A stretch of DNA of 64,000 nucleotides, from assembly GCA_024644235.1 (NCBI GenBank), contig JAHELJ010000003.1, positions 62,001-126,000 of the forward strand, read 5' to 3'. The translations under genes were made by a program, and so were the position numbers. Positions 6,737 through 15,755 of the stretch are shown one piece after another. Below the pieces are notes generated by a model. It was not told the origin of the DNA. It searched no databases and worked only from the letters and a program-made list of their open reading frames with translations. Origin of the DNA: Lewinellaceae bacterium (lineage in GTDB: Bacteria > Bacteroidota > Bacteroidia > Chitinophagales > Saprospiraceae). Within the stretch, counting starts at the first letter, position 1; each line of letters starts with the position of its first letter.

Positions 6737-8374
6737 ATGAACCCGAAAATCATCCTATTTACCCTGCTTATCATTGTATTTCACACTCAAACAAATGCCC
6801 AAGCTTTCGATTGGTATAAATTAATTGGCTCTCCCGACCGGGATGCTCCCTGGGACATTTTACTGGATCAATCAGGGGATTTGGTGATCACTGGATTCTA
6901 TGAGGGAGGTCCTGCATTCATTGACAACGTTGAATTAACTTTTCGGGATGATTCCGAATTTTTTCTGGCTAAGATGGACACGGATGGGAAATTGATGTGG
7001 TTGCGAGATTTTAGTGGCCAGGGATTTGACAGGGGAGATAAGTTGTTTATTAACAGTTCAAATCAAATCTATATCGGTGGTTTATTTACGGATAGCCTGT
7101 TCATCAATTCCGACCCTGACTCGACACTTGTCTCATCTGGTGGATCCGACGTCTTTCTTATGCTTTTCAATCAAGATGGTACCCTTCAATGGACACGTAC
7201 TTTTGGCGGGCAATCTTCCGATATCTGTTACGGCCTGTATGCAGATGATGATGAACTCCTCGTCACGGGGCATTTCAACGACACAATGAATACCGGGTTG
7301 GATGGCATGCTTCTGGCAAGCGCCGGACAGCAAGACATCTACCTGGCCAGCTTGGATACGGGTGGAACACTGAATTGGATTAAAAGGTATGGAGGAACTC
7401 GACACGATAGAGGCTATCATGTGACTAAAGATCCAAATGGTGATGTCCTCTTGACCGGCTATTTTTCAGACACTGCTTATTTCGATAGTCTAGCCCTCGT
7501 AGCAGAAAATGGCTTCGATGCTTTTATTTGCAAAACTGATCCAGAGGGAGATGTGATCTGGGCAAGATCCTTTCCATCACCGGCTGGAACCGACCAATCC
7601 CGGCAATTTACTATTGATCAGGCGGGAAATATTTACATCATAGGCTACTTTGCCGATTCAATCGACTTTGTAGGAAATCGCATCAACTCCCAATCTGGTG
7701 GATTCCAGACCTACGTGGTGGTTTTGGATCCACAGGGTGACTTTCTTTGGGCAAAAACTACCGAGGGCCTGCAGGACAATTATTTTTGGGATATCGAATA
7801 CGACGATGGTAAACTTCTGATAGTAGGCACCGCTTCAGATGGATTAATGTGGGATGGCCAGACCTATCTGAGCGGTGATCTGGCTCGTGGTTTTATTTCG
7901 ATCCTCGATCTGCAAGGTGAAGTGCTCCAGACCCAATTGTTTGGTTCTTCCGCTTCAGGTGCTCTACGTTTCTTTGAAGGTGCCTGGGGTGTAAACGACC
8001 AGATTTTTGTCACGGGCATGGTGGATGATGGCGTGCTTTTGGCAGGAGACACAATCGTCACTTTGGGAGGCGCCGACCTCATCGTTGGTCGAATCGATTT
8101 GAGCGGCACGACTTCTTCGTCCATTGCTACAAGAAACGTGGTCACTCACTCAACAGCATACTACGATCAACTTAGCCAAACACTGAAATTGACTACCAGT
8201 TTGCTCCGACCCGTGAAGTATCTACTTTCTTCAACTGACGGCAGACTCGTGCAAGCTGGTATATTTTCGATCGAGTTGGACATTTCGATGGATCACTTTA
8301 GCACTGGTCCCTACTTTATTACCTTTGATGAAGGTGGTGCGACACATAGCCTAAAAATCGTCCACCAGCGCTGA
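6737..8374 (+). CDS. Secreted beta-propeller protein with probable T9SS sorting domain
   Basis: The preferred start at 6737 gives a clean signal peptide (IILFTLLIIVFHTQTNAQ); an upstream in-frame ATG would add 29 residues and spoil it. The 545-residue protein contains repeated blades of the SBBP/delta-60 type, with recurring D-x-x-G-(D/N)-(V/I)-x-(I/L)-T-G-(Y/H)-F units (LVITGFYEGG, LLTGYFSDT, IYIIGYFADS) and ILDLQGE-like strand turns. The last ~75 residues match the type IX secretion C-terminal pattern (a beta-sandwich ending in a basic residue), although PNP is missing. It is likely secreted or surface-attached. The function is unknown; such propellers commonly serve as ligand-binding or adhesive parts. 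Confidence 0.75.
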   Translation: MNPKIILFTLLIIVFHTQTNAQAFDWYKLIGSPDRDAPWDILLDQSGDLVITGFYEGGPAFIDNVELTFRDDSEFFLAKMDTDGKLMWLRDFSGQGFDRGDKLFINSSNQIYIGGLFTDSLFINSDPDSTLVSSGGSDVFLMLFNQDGTLQWTRTFGGQSSDICYGLYADDDELLVTGHFNDTMNTGLDGMLLASAGQQDIYLASLDTGGTLNWIKRYGGTRHDRGYHVTKDPNGDVLLTGYFSDTAYFDSLALVAENGFDAFICKTDPEGDVIWARSFPSPAGTDQSRQFTIDQAGNIYIIGYFADSIDFVGNRINSQSGGFQTYVVVLDPQGDFLWAKTTEGLQDNYFWDIEYDDGKLLIVGTASDGLMWDGQTYLSGDLARGFISILDLQGEVLQTQLFGSSASGALRFFEGAWGVNDQIFVTGMVDDGVLLAGDTIVTLGGADLIVGRIDLSGTTSSSIATRNVVTHSTAYYDQLSQTLKLTTSLLRPVKYLLSSTDGRLVQAGIFSIELDISMDHFSTGPYFITFDEGGATHSLKIVHQR

Positions 8375-8444
8375 TACGAATGGCATTGGATAAACCCATT
8401 GTCAGTTTGCAAATCTTTTGACAATCTGTAGAGTAATAAGCAAG

Positions 8445-8945
8445 ATGACCGAAAACATCAAGGACCTCATGAGTCATTATCCGCATGCCGGCAAGGTAGA
8501 GTGGATCGGTGCCAGAACGGCCAAGAAAATTCCATTGACTAAGATTGATTCCGTAGATATTTCAATGGAGGATGGTATCAAGGGTGACCACTATCAAGGG
8601 AAGAACAGGAACCGGCAGGTCACATTGATACAGGCAGAACACCTGGATGCAGTCGCAAAATTTCTCAGGAAGTCTGAAATTGATCCCGTTCTGACTCGAA
8701 GGAACATTGTTGTTTCAGGCCTAAATCTTCAGAGCCTAGTTGATAGTGAGATCCAGATTGGTGATGATGTGGTCCTTGAGGTGACCGGCCTTTGCCATCC
8801 CTGCAGTCGTATGGAGGAGAATCTTGGCCCTGGTGGTTACAACGCAATGAGAGGCCATGGTGGCATTACGGCTCGAGTTATACGATCAGGAGAGCTTCGA
8901 CTGGGCGACGAAGTCAAGGTTATAAAAATTGCTAGCAGCAAATAA
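8445..8945 (+). CDS. MOSC-domain protein
   Basis: The gene encodes a 166-residue single MOSC domain, the sulfur-carrier domain found at the C-terminus of eukaryotic Mo-cofactor sulfurases and in bacterial YiiM-like proteins. The GIKGDHY segment, the RQVTLIQAEH strand, RRNIVVSG and the conserved cysteine region GLCHPCSRME (Cys117 and Cys120) are all present. Members bind the molybdenum cofactor or act in reduction of N-hydroxylated compounds. An ATG at 8445 is preferred over an upstream TTG-type start at 8418 because it gives the standard N-terminus. No other Mo-cofactor gene is nearby. A GC-rich hairpin follows the stop. Confidence 0.88.
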   Translation: MTENIKDLMSHYPHAGKVEWIGARTAKKIPLTKIDSVDISMEDGIKGDHYQGKNRNRQVTLIQAEHLDAVAKFLRKSEIDPVLTRRNIVVSGLNLQSLVDSEIQIGDDVVLEVTGLCHPCSRMEENLGPGGYNAMRGHGGITARVIRSGELRLGDEVKVIKIASSK

Positions 8946-8948
8946 AAA

Positions 8949-8972
8949 ATTCCCGGGAATCAGCCCGGGAAT
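8949..8972 (+). terminator. Hairpin after the MOSC gene
   Basis: ATTCCCGGG and CCCGGGAAT form a perfect 9-bp stem with a 6-base loop, 3 bp after the stop codon. There is no T-run after it on the plus strand, so efficient intrinsic termination is uncertain. Confidence 0.45.
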
Positions 8973-9404
8973 AACGTGTATGAAAAAGTTTTGAAGCGCG
9001 AAAAAGGAGACTCTCCTGTAAAAAGTTAGCAGAGCCATTAGTTTTGAGTGTGTAATTGAAGAAACCTTGATTACTACTTTATATGTCGGGTTCGATGATT
9101 TCAAAGAAGAGAAGAAGTCTTTACTCCTTCTCCTTCCCCTGCAATTGCAAGGTGTGGTTTTGGGGTAAATCGGCTCTAGGTATCCGGCTTCCCGGGGTTT
9201 GATCTTGGGTTTAGGGTTATTCAATAAAAAGATTCAGATTGAGTTCAAATTCCATAAACTATCCGTATCTATTTTACTGTTTTAACGCAGAAATCGAATC
9301 TTCACGGGACTGAAAACTTCGAAATTATTATGTCCTGTCTTTATTCCCTTCACCTCCATAAGTTTCAATATTATTGTTCTCAATTACAATCGATACGGTA
9401 ATAA
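8973..9404. other. Intergenic region, no gene seen
   Basis: About 430 bp without a supported gene. It is A/T-rich towards the right. The leader of the next gene has no strong Shine-Dalgarno sequence, as is usual in Bacteroidota. A purine/pyrimidine-rich tract (GAAGAGAAGAAGTC then CTCCTTCTCCTTCCCC, 9103-9139) is the only striking structure. Confidence 0.5.
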
Positions 9405-10664
9405 ATGAATTCACTAATTAGTATTCGGTCGGATTTTCCTTCTATTCAACAAAAAGTAAATGGCAACAGTGTAATCTATCTGGATGGACCAGCGGGCACG
9501 CAAGTGCCAAAGCAGGTGCTTGAAGCGATGAATTATTACTACACCCACCACAATTCCAATACCCATGGCCACTTCATGGCATCGCAGGAGACAGATCAAA
9601 TATTGGAGGAAGTGAGGCAAAAGGTTGCAACATTTCTCAATGCCCCCGGCTCTGAGTGCATTTCGTTTGGGCAGAACATGACTACCCTGAATTATTCTCT
9701 GAGTAAAGGACTAGGTCGCATCTTCACCCCCGGTGATGAGATTGTGATCACCCAACTCGATCATGAAGCCAATCGTGGGCCTTGGCTGGCACTCGAGGAA
9801 CTGGGCATTGCTACCAGAGAAATCAAACTATTGGCAAATGGCACTCTTGATTATGACAGTGCTGACCTTGTGATAAATAAAAAAACGAAGCTTGTTTGCG
9901 TAGGACTTGCATCAAATATTTTTGGAACGATCAACGATATTGCACGGATCAAGCAGAAAGCTGAGGAAGTCGGAGCCTATCTGTTGATTGATGCAGTGCA
10001 CGCAGCGCCCCACTGTTCTATCGATGTGCAAGAGCTTGATTGTGATTTTCTGTTATGCTCAGCCTATAAATTTTATGGTCCCCATGTGGGACTTCTTTAC
10101 TGCCGTCCGGGTCTGCTGGACAATGTACCTACCGACCGATTGCGCACCCAGGAGTCTGTAGCACCATACAAGATTGAAACCGGCACCCTCAATCATGCCG
10201 CCATCGCCGGTGTGGGAGCGGCGATTGAATTCATCGCTTCTCGTGGTGAAGGCGAGAATCTGAGATCTCAACTGGTTGCAGCTTTGGAAGAGATACATCA
10301 ACACGAAATCAAACTTGCTAAGGCACTTTGGAGGGGACTAGATTCGATTCCTGGGGTGCACCTTCTCGGCCCTCCAATCGATTCACCTGAGCGTGCTCCA
10401 ACCCTGGCCTTCACGATAGAGGGCCTAACGCCCGCGGAAATATGTCAGTATCTAGGAAAGGCTGGCATTTACGCATGGGATGGGCATTTTTACGCCATCC
10501 GCGCAGTGGAAGTACTCGATATCATGAAAATCGGAGGTGTCACACGAATGGGTGTGGTTGTGTACAATACCATGGAGGAGATCGACCGGACGATCCGCGA
10601 AGTAAGAACTTTGGCAGAGCAAACGTATAGGCTTAGGCAAAAAGGGTCAACGGTCAAAAGCTAA
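9405..10664 (+). CDS. Cysteine desulfurase-like class V aminotransferase
   Basis: The product is a 419-residue fold-type I PLP enzyme of the cysteine desulfurase-like group. Family landmarks are YLDGPAGTQVP near the N-terminus, HGHFMASQE, the Asp-containing LLIDAVHAAPH that holds the pyridine nitrogen, and the PLP lysine at Lys222 in CSAYKFYGPHVG. The N-terminal half has the glycine-rich approach and the C-terminal half the small domain (GGVTRMGVVVYNT). An active-site cysteine loop like that of IscS/SufS is not evident, so the true reaction may be different, for example lyase or isomerase chemistry on an amino acid. No sulfur-transfer partners are adjacent. A repeat-rich intergenic follows. 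Confidence 0.85.
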   Translation: MNSLISIRSDFPSIQQKVNGNSVIYLDGPAGTQVPKQVLEAMNYYYTHHNSNTHGHFMASQETDQILEEVRQKVATFLNAPGSECISFGQNMTTLNYSLSKGLGRIFTPGDEIVITQLDHEANRGPWLALEELGIATREIKLLANGTLDYDSADLVINKKTKLVCVGLASNIFGTINDIARIKQKAEEVGAYLLIDAVHAAPHCSIDVQELDCDFLLCSAYKFYGPHVGLLYCRPGLLDNVPTDRLRTQESVAPYKIETGTLNHAAIAGVGAAIEFIASRGEGENLRSQLVAALEEIHQHEIKLAKALWRGLDSIPGVHLLGPPIDSPERAPTLAFTIEGLTPAEICQYLGKAGIYAWDGHFYAIRAVEVLDIMKIGGVTRMGVVVYNTMEEIDRTIREVRTLAEQTYRLRQKGSTVKS

Positions 10665-11041
10665 AGATAAAGGGTCGAGGCTTAGGGATGTGTGAGGGAT
10701 TGGGCGCATTCCTTCAAAATGCAGACTGTCGTCCCCTGTTACAATCCCCTGGGAGGGGACTTGCTCTCAGAAAATGCAAATCCTAAAAGCCCCCAGGGAG
10801 TTGGGGGTTCTCTCGAAAAAAGAAGACTGGTGTTCCTTTTGACAACCCCTAAATCGCCTGAAAGGGGACTTGATTTCGAGATCAGTGGTCGCTTTGAAAA
10901 AAGGGAACAAGGCTATGCATAAACTACCGGCATGCCATTTGCCTTTCGCCATTAAACCTTGACCTGCCTCTGTAGAACTTGGAACCGCTGAGTCTACATC
11001 TGAAAGGATTTTAACCACCTAAGGTGTGAAGCAGGGTTCCC
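10665..11041. repeat. Intergenic region with GC-rich palindromes and short tandem repeats
   Basis: No supported gene is present. It starts with a run of GGGTCAA/AAGGGTC-like units (10645-10690). Three GC-rich inverted motifs follow: TCCCCTGGGAGGGGACTT at 10746, GCCCCCAGGGAGTTGGGGG at 10789, and CCCCTAAATCGCCTGAAAGGGGACTT at 10845. The first and third share the GGGGACTTG tail. A 76-codon open frame crosses this area but is read through the repeats and has no family features. Confidence 0.7.
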
Positions 11042-11944
11042 TCATGGATTATCCTGGGGATAGATAAAAAGCACCGAATCAGAAGGTACAGCTGAGCCAA
11101 AAACTCCGATAGCATCTCCTATATGGCTATCTATAAAGACTGGTTCAACAAAAGGATTTATGATAGCCTGAAGCTGTTCATCCAGTTCCTTATAGAAGCG
11201 GGCTGAAGCAGCATCCAGATTGTGCATGGTGATCCAGGCCGTATCTCCTTCCAGGTATTCGAAAGAAACTTCAATGTAGAGTTCCATTGTTCTCCCATCC
11301 ACCTTATCGTCACTGAAGATTGTTCTACCAAAGTCCGAAACCCAAAATTGCTCACCATTAGTACATGTACTTCGCACGGGATCCAGCTCATGAGCATGCA
11401 GCCGGGTATTGTCTATACGCCTATTCATCCGAAAGCGATAAAAATCGCCCCTGCCTGGAGCGTCCTTGAAATAGACAATCACGCCATCGTGCCCTCCATA
11501 GACATCAAAGAACTCCGGCGTATACGACACAGAATCTATGCTGATTTCCGGCTGAGATACGGTTGTCTCTGCCAAATACGATTTACCCTCAAACTGCACC
11601 TTCAATTGATATGATTCTCCTAGTACAACAGGTGACCCCCCGGTAAAGTAGGGAACCCAACGACACCGAAAGCTGTCGAACAAGCTATCCGGCACCAATT
11701 CCGACTCAATACCACTGTGAAGAATACTGGCAGTGGCACTTCTGGCAAACAACTGGCTCGGGGTCACCTCACCATTGAAAAATGGCAATGCCCGGCTCAA
11801 GAATATTCGGGGAATCTCGCCAGGATACAATATTCCCTCGATAAATAATTGACCCTGATAATTTGTGTCGGGATTCACAGAAATATCTTTCTGGCAAGAA
11901 ATCAGCAGGACCAAAAAAATAAATAAAATCAATTTATTGAACAT
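11042..11944 (-). CDS. DUF4249-family lipoprotein
   Basis: The product is a 300-residue lipoprotein (signal ending LLISC followed by QKD). The body is beta-rich and matches the DUF4249 pattern: an early LFIEGILYPGEIPRIFLSRA strand pair, a central GESYQLKV segment and a C-terminal region with VFGS. This family is found in Bacteroidota next to TonB-dependent receptors and is thought to be an outer-membrane partner of the receptor; biochemical function is not established. Here the gene begins 3 bp after the receptor gene on the same strand, so the two are one transcription unit. Confidence 0.85.
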   Translation of the reverse strand: MFNKLILFIFLVLLISCQKDISVNPDTNYQGQLFIEGILYPGEIPRIFLSRALPFFNGEVTPSQLFARSATASILHSGIESELVPDSLFDSFRCRWVPYFTGGSPVVLGESYQLKVQFEGKSYLAETTVSQPEISIDSVSYTPEFFDVYGGHDGVIVYFKDAPGRGDFYRFRMNRRIDNTRLHAHELDPVRSTCTNGEQFWVSDFGRTIFSDDKVDGRTMELYIEVSFEYLEGDTAWITMHNLDAASARFYKELDEQLQAIINPFVEPVFIDSHIGDAIGVFGSAVPSDSVLFIYPQDNP

Positions 11945-11947
11945 CGC

Positions 11948-14236
11948 TCAAAAACTAAAATTGTAACTGAAACTGGGAATAATTGGCAAGAGAGAAACCT
12001 GTCGGGCGCCAGGCTTATTTGTTATGGGATCTACCCGGTAATAAATAAAATAGGGATTTTGCCGGCTGTAAATATTATAGAATCCAAATACCCATTCTGC
12101 CTCATAAGTATTACCAAACAGCTTACTATTTCTTTTATGAGTTAAAGAAACATCAAGACGGTGGTATGGATCTAATCTAAAGTTATTCCTACCCGTATAC
12201 ACCTGATAATTTCCTTCAAATAGGGTGCCTCCCTGGAAAACACTAATTCTACCATCTGGTAAGGTTTGAACATTTCCGGAAGTAATCGTAAAAATTGTCG
12301 AAAGAGACCATCGATCATCAAGATCATAAGATCCCACTATAGCAAGATTATGACGCCGATCGTATCGAAATGGAAATTCCCTCCCAAAATTCAAATCAGG
12401 GAACTTCTGGTTACTCCATGAAAGGGTATAGCTGGCCCATCCGGTAAACCTCCCGGTATTCTTCCTGATAAATAACTCGGCACCATAGCTCCATCCTTGA
12501 CCATAAACCAGAACACTGTCTACGCTCAAACTCTCAACCAATTGATTACCTTCTCTAAACAGTGCTTGGTTCTTCATGTCTTTATAGTAAAGCTCAATGC
12601 TTACTTCAAGTCTCCTTCTGTCAATATTCCGGAAATATCCAAGGGACCATTGCTGTGAAAATTGGGGTTTGGTGCGAGCTGTCGAGGGAATCCAGATATC
12701 GGTAGGTACCGCAGCCGTTGAGCTTGGGATCAGATGTAAGAACTGATTCATAATCGTATATGATCCCTTGAGCGATGACTCATCATCAAGTTTGTAATTC
12801 ATCGTCAATCGGGGTTCGACATCAAGGTAGTCAACATCTCTGGAGATAAACCAGGGTGCTCTAACACCAAGGGAGACAGAAAATACTTCGGAGATGGTTA
12901 TTTCATCATTTAAATAAAGGGCCAATTCACTGAAATATTCAGATGGTATCTTTTGAATATCAAGTGGTCGACTCGGATCATTTACATTTGATGCAGCCGA
13001 AGTACCGCTCGACGAGAATTCATGATTGGTGTATTGAATTCCAAATTTGATAAAATGATCAATACTAGGTGAATACTGAAATTCGCCCTTTACACTCCAG
13101 TCATTTATACCGGAAAAAACCTGCGAAAATGAATTGTCCTGTATCGCCGCTATATTCTGATCATAATTATTATAAATCAACGATACATTACTGAATAGCT
13201 TTGAACTGAATATATGATTCCACCGTAAGGTGCCGGTCGTATTCCCAAAGTTTATCTGATAGTTAATTCCCTGTGCTTCCCTATATTCCGCATCATCATC
13301 CCCCTGAAAAAAACTGGCAAACAAACGATTCGAATCAGACAACTTCCAATTAACTTTTGCATTTATATCATAAAACCGGTAGGTAGATTTATTACCCTTC
13401 GGTAGAAAGGGTTTGACCAGCCAGTCCATATAAGTTCGTCGACCGGAAACAATAAATGAGGATATTTCCTTCTTAATTGGTCCTTCTACAGTGAGCTGTG
13501 AAGAAATCAATCCAATCCCTCCATGCACCCGAAGACGCCGGTTGTTGCCTTCTTTCATGGTGATGTCAAGAATCGACGATAGTCGTCCTCCATAGTCCGC
13601 CGGGAATCCTCCTTTGATAAGGGTGACATTGTTCAATGCTCTCGAATTGAAGGTGCTGAACAACCCAAACAAATGGTTAGGATTGTAGACCGTTGCCTCA
13701 TCCAATTGCACAAGATTTTGATCAATGTTTCCACCTCTGACATGAAATCCGGTTGTTCCTTCGTTCCCACGCTGCACACCAGGCAGAAGCTGTACCACCT
13801 TGAGCACATCGGTTTCTCCCAAGATCACCGGAAGTTCACTCAGTTTATCTAATGGAATGTCTACTACGCCCATTACTGGCCTCCGAATATTTTCGTTAAG
13901 CCTTCCCGCTTCTACCACTACTTCATCCAATGATTTAGCTGTAAGGAGCAGTTCCACGTCCAGCCGGATGTCCTCATCTAAGTTGACCTTCTTGATTTGG
14001 CTAGCGTATCCGAGATATGAGAAAACCAGACCGGAACTATCACCCTCACTTAGAGATAGGCTATAAAATCCATAATTGTTGGTTGATGTGCCTCTATCCA
14101 TCTTCGTCGAGTATATTGTTGCCCCAATTAAGGCCTCTCCCGAACTGGCATCTTTGACATACCCACTAATCGTAGTATTCTGACTAAAGAGAGATATATA
14201 TACAAACAGGGTTGAAATCAGAAATGCAGCTCTCAT
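11948..14236 (-). CDS. TonB-dependent receptor with carboxypeptidase-like regulatory domain
   Basis: A 762-residue outer-membrane receptor. The start at 14236 places a signal peptide (RAAFLISTLFVYISLFSQ) at the N-terminus; an upstream ATG at 14338 would prepend 34 non-signal residues. Residues about 23-105 form a CarboxypepD_reg-like beta-sandwich (ISGYVKDASSGEALIGAT). The plug follows, with DEVVVEAG as a TonB-box-like segment and VLKVVQLLPGVQRG, then GGFPADYGGRLSSI. The rest is a 22-strand-type barrel ending in an aromatic (SYNFSF). It lacks the long SusC signature and is paired with a DUF4249 lipoprotein, not SusD. The imported substrate is unknown; peptides, cofactors or metal chelates are all possible. 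Confidence 0.9.
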   Translation of the reverse strand: MRAAFLISTLFVYISLFSQNTTISGYVKDASSGEALIGATIYSTKMDRGTSTNNYGFYSLSLSEGDSSGLVFSYLGYASQIKKVNLDEDIRLDVELLLTAKSLDEVVVEAGRLNENIRRPVMGVVDIPLDKLSELPVILGETDVLKVVQLLPGVQRGNEGTTGFHVRGGNIDQNLVQLDEATVYNPNHLFGLFSTFNSRALNNVTLIKGGFPADYGGRLSSILDITMKEGNNRRLRVHGGIGLISSQLTVEGPIKKEISSFIVSGRRTYMDWLVKPFLPKGNKSTYRFYDINAKVNWKLSDSNRLFASFFQGDDDAEYREAQGINYQINFGNTTGTLRWNHIFSSKLFSNVSLIYNNYDQNIAAIQDNSFSQVFSGINDWSVKGEFQYSPSIDHFIKFGIQYTNHEFSSSGTSAASNVNDPSRPLDIQKIPSEYFSELALYLNDEITISEVFSVSLGVRAPWFISRDVDYLDVEPRLTMNYKLDDESSLKGSYTIMNQFLHLIPSSTAAVPTDIWIPSTARTKPQFSQQWSLGYFRNIDRRRLEVSIELYYKDMKNQALFREGNQLVESLSVDSVLVYGQGWSYGAELFIRKNTGRFTGWASYTLSWSNQKFPDLNFGREFPFRYDRRHNLAIVGSYDLDDRWSLSTIFTITSGNVQTLPDGRISVFQGGTLFEGNYQVYTGRNNFRLDPYHRLDVSLTHKRNSKLFGNTYEAEWVFGFYNIYSRQNPYFIYYRVDPITNKPGARQVSLLPIIPSFSYNFSF

Positions 14237-14506
14237 GATGTATTGATGGGTTCCTTTAAGGAAAATTACTCCAAGACTTTGGAGAAAATCTGGAGACATA
14301 TTTTCTTGGTGGTTGTTCTTGGCGTCCCCGCCGAGCACCCTTTCAACGGGAGACAGTCTGATTGTTCTTGGCGATGCCCCAGCAGGGGATTTCTTAAGGA
14401 GGACAGAGAGACTATCAATCCCGCTGATAGATTCCTACTGAAGCCCTAAGGAATGATGCGATGATCCGGGTAGATTCTTAATATTGCATCCTGAATAATT
14501 TCTTCC

Positions 14507-15715
14507 ATGAAGATTGGCATTCTAAAGGAGCGAAAGAAAGTACCTGAGTCGAGGGTTCCTCTGACTCCCAAGCAAGTGGCATTCCTGCGAAGTGAATTGG
14601 ATCTCGACATTTATGTCGAGGCCTCTCCTACCCGATGTTATTCTGATGCTGAATATGCTGACCTGCGTATTCCCGTTGTAGATGATGTAAGCAACTCTGA
14701 CATCCTATTAGGTGTCAAAGAGGTGCCGGTGGAGGCCCTGGTACCCAATAAGACTTACATGTTCTTTTCACACACCATCAAACGACAGGCTGTAAATCGG
14801 GAGATGTTGGCCGCTATTGTACGTAAGGGTATAAAACTTGTTGATTATGAATTACTTACCAATACGCATGGACAACGGCTGATTGCCTTCGGCCACTTTG
14901 CAGGAATTGTCGGAGCCCACAATGCTTTATGGACCTGGGGAAAACGTACCGCGCACTTCCAACTTCCTCGGATGAAGGATTGTCGCAACTACGCACAGGC
15001 AAAAGAGATCTATCAAAAAATTGACTTTCCGCCATTGCGTATCGTCCTGACTGGGACTGGCCGGGTCGGCACTGGTGCTCTACTAACATTGAAGGACATG
15101 GGAGTCAGGCAGGTCGATCCTGATGATTACATTAACGAGCAATACGATCATCCCATATTTACACAGCTTCTACCGCATCACTATAACGTGAGCAAAGACG
15201 GAGATCCGTTCGACAAGTCAGTATTCTATAACGACCCGGGTTCTTTTCGAAGCACATTCTGGCCGTTTGCCACCCATAGTGATATCATGATAAATGGAAT
15301 ATATTGGGTTCCGGAAGGTCCCGCATTTTTCACGATCGACCAAATGAAATCGCCGGAATTTAGGATTCAGGTGATTGCGGATGTGTCGTGTGATATTTCC
15401 CCGATCTCATCCATTCCGGCAACTATCAGAGCCACCACAATTGAAGATCCTGTCTACGGCTTTGATCCTGCTAGCGGAATGGAGACAGCTCCCTTTCAGC
15501 CTCAGTCAGTTGATATGATGACCATCGATAACCTTCCCAACGAGTTACCCAGAGATGCCTCCAAGGCTTTTGGCAAACAATTCATCACCCGGATCATGGG
15601 TGAGCTCATGAAAAGCGATGGGTCGGATATGCTGGAAAGGGCGACAATCGCTGACAAGGGTTCACTGATGCCAGGATTCAAATATCTGGAGGACTGGATC
15701 ATTGAACTTGTATAG
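14507..15715 (+). CDS. Saccharopine dehydrogenase-like (lysine-forming type) / AlaDH-PNT-like enzyme
   Basis: This 402-residue protein begins with the alanine dehydrogenase/transhydrogenase N-terminal fold (MKIGILKERKKVPESRVPLTPKQ), in which the R-V-P-L-(T/S)-P segment binds substrate. A dinucleotide-binding region follows with IVLTGTGRVGTGAL near residues 185-200, i.e. GxGxxG-like. The length and layout resemble the yeast LYS1-type saccharopine dehydrogenase rather than alanine dehydrogenase. The reaction would be NAD-dependent interconversion of saccharopine with lysine plus 2-oxoglutarate, so a role in lysine metabolism is likely but not proven. A near-consensus TAATATTG sits 21 bp before the ATG. 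The serine hydrolase gene follows on the same strand after 40 bp. Confidence 0.8.
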   Translation: MKIGILKERKKVPESRVPLTPKQVAFLRSELDLDIYVEASPTRCYSDAEYADLRIPVVDDVSNSDILLGVKEVPVEALVPNKTYMFFSHTIKRQAVNREMLAAIVRKGIKLVDYELLTNTHGQRLIAFGHFAGIVGAHNALWTWGKRTAHFQLPRMKDCRNYAQAKEIYQKIDFPPLRIVLTGTGRVGTGALLTLKDMGVRQVDPDDYINEQYDHPIFTQLLPHHYNVSKDGDPFDKSVFYNDPGSFRSTFWPFATHSDIMINGIYWVPEGPAFFTIDQMKSPEFRIQVIADVSCDISPISSIPATIRATTIEDPVYGFDPASGMETAPFQPQSVDMMTIDNLPNELPRDASKAFGKQFITRIMGELMKSDGSDMLERATIADKGSLMPGFKYLEDWIIELV

Positions 15716-15755
15716 GGGTAAAAATCTATCTTGCATTAACAAAATTTGCATTGAC

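Noticed and set aside
10692-10922. Plus-strand open frame of 76 codons
   Set aside because: It is read across the GC-rich inverted repeats, has no signal or domain, and no start context.
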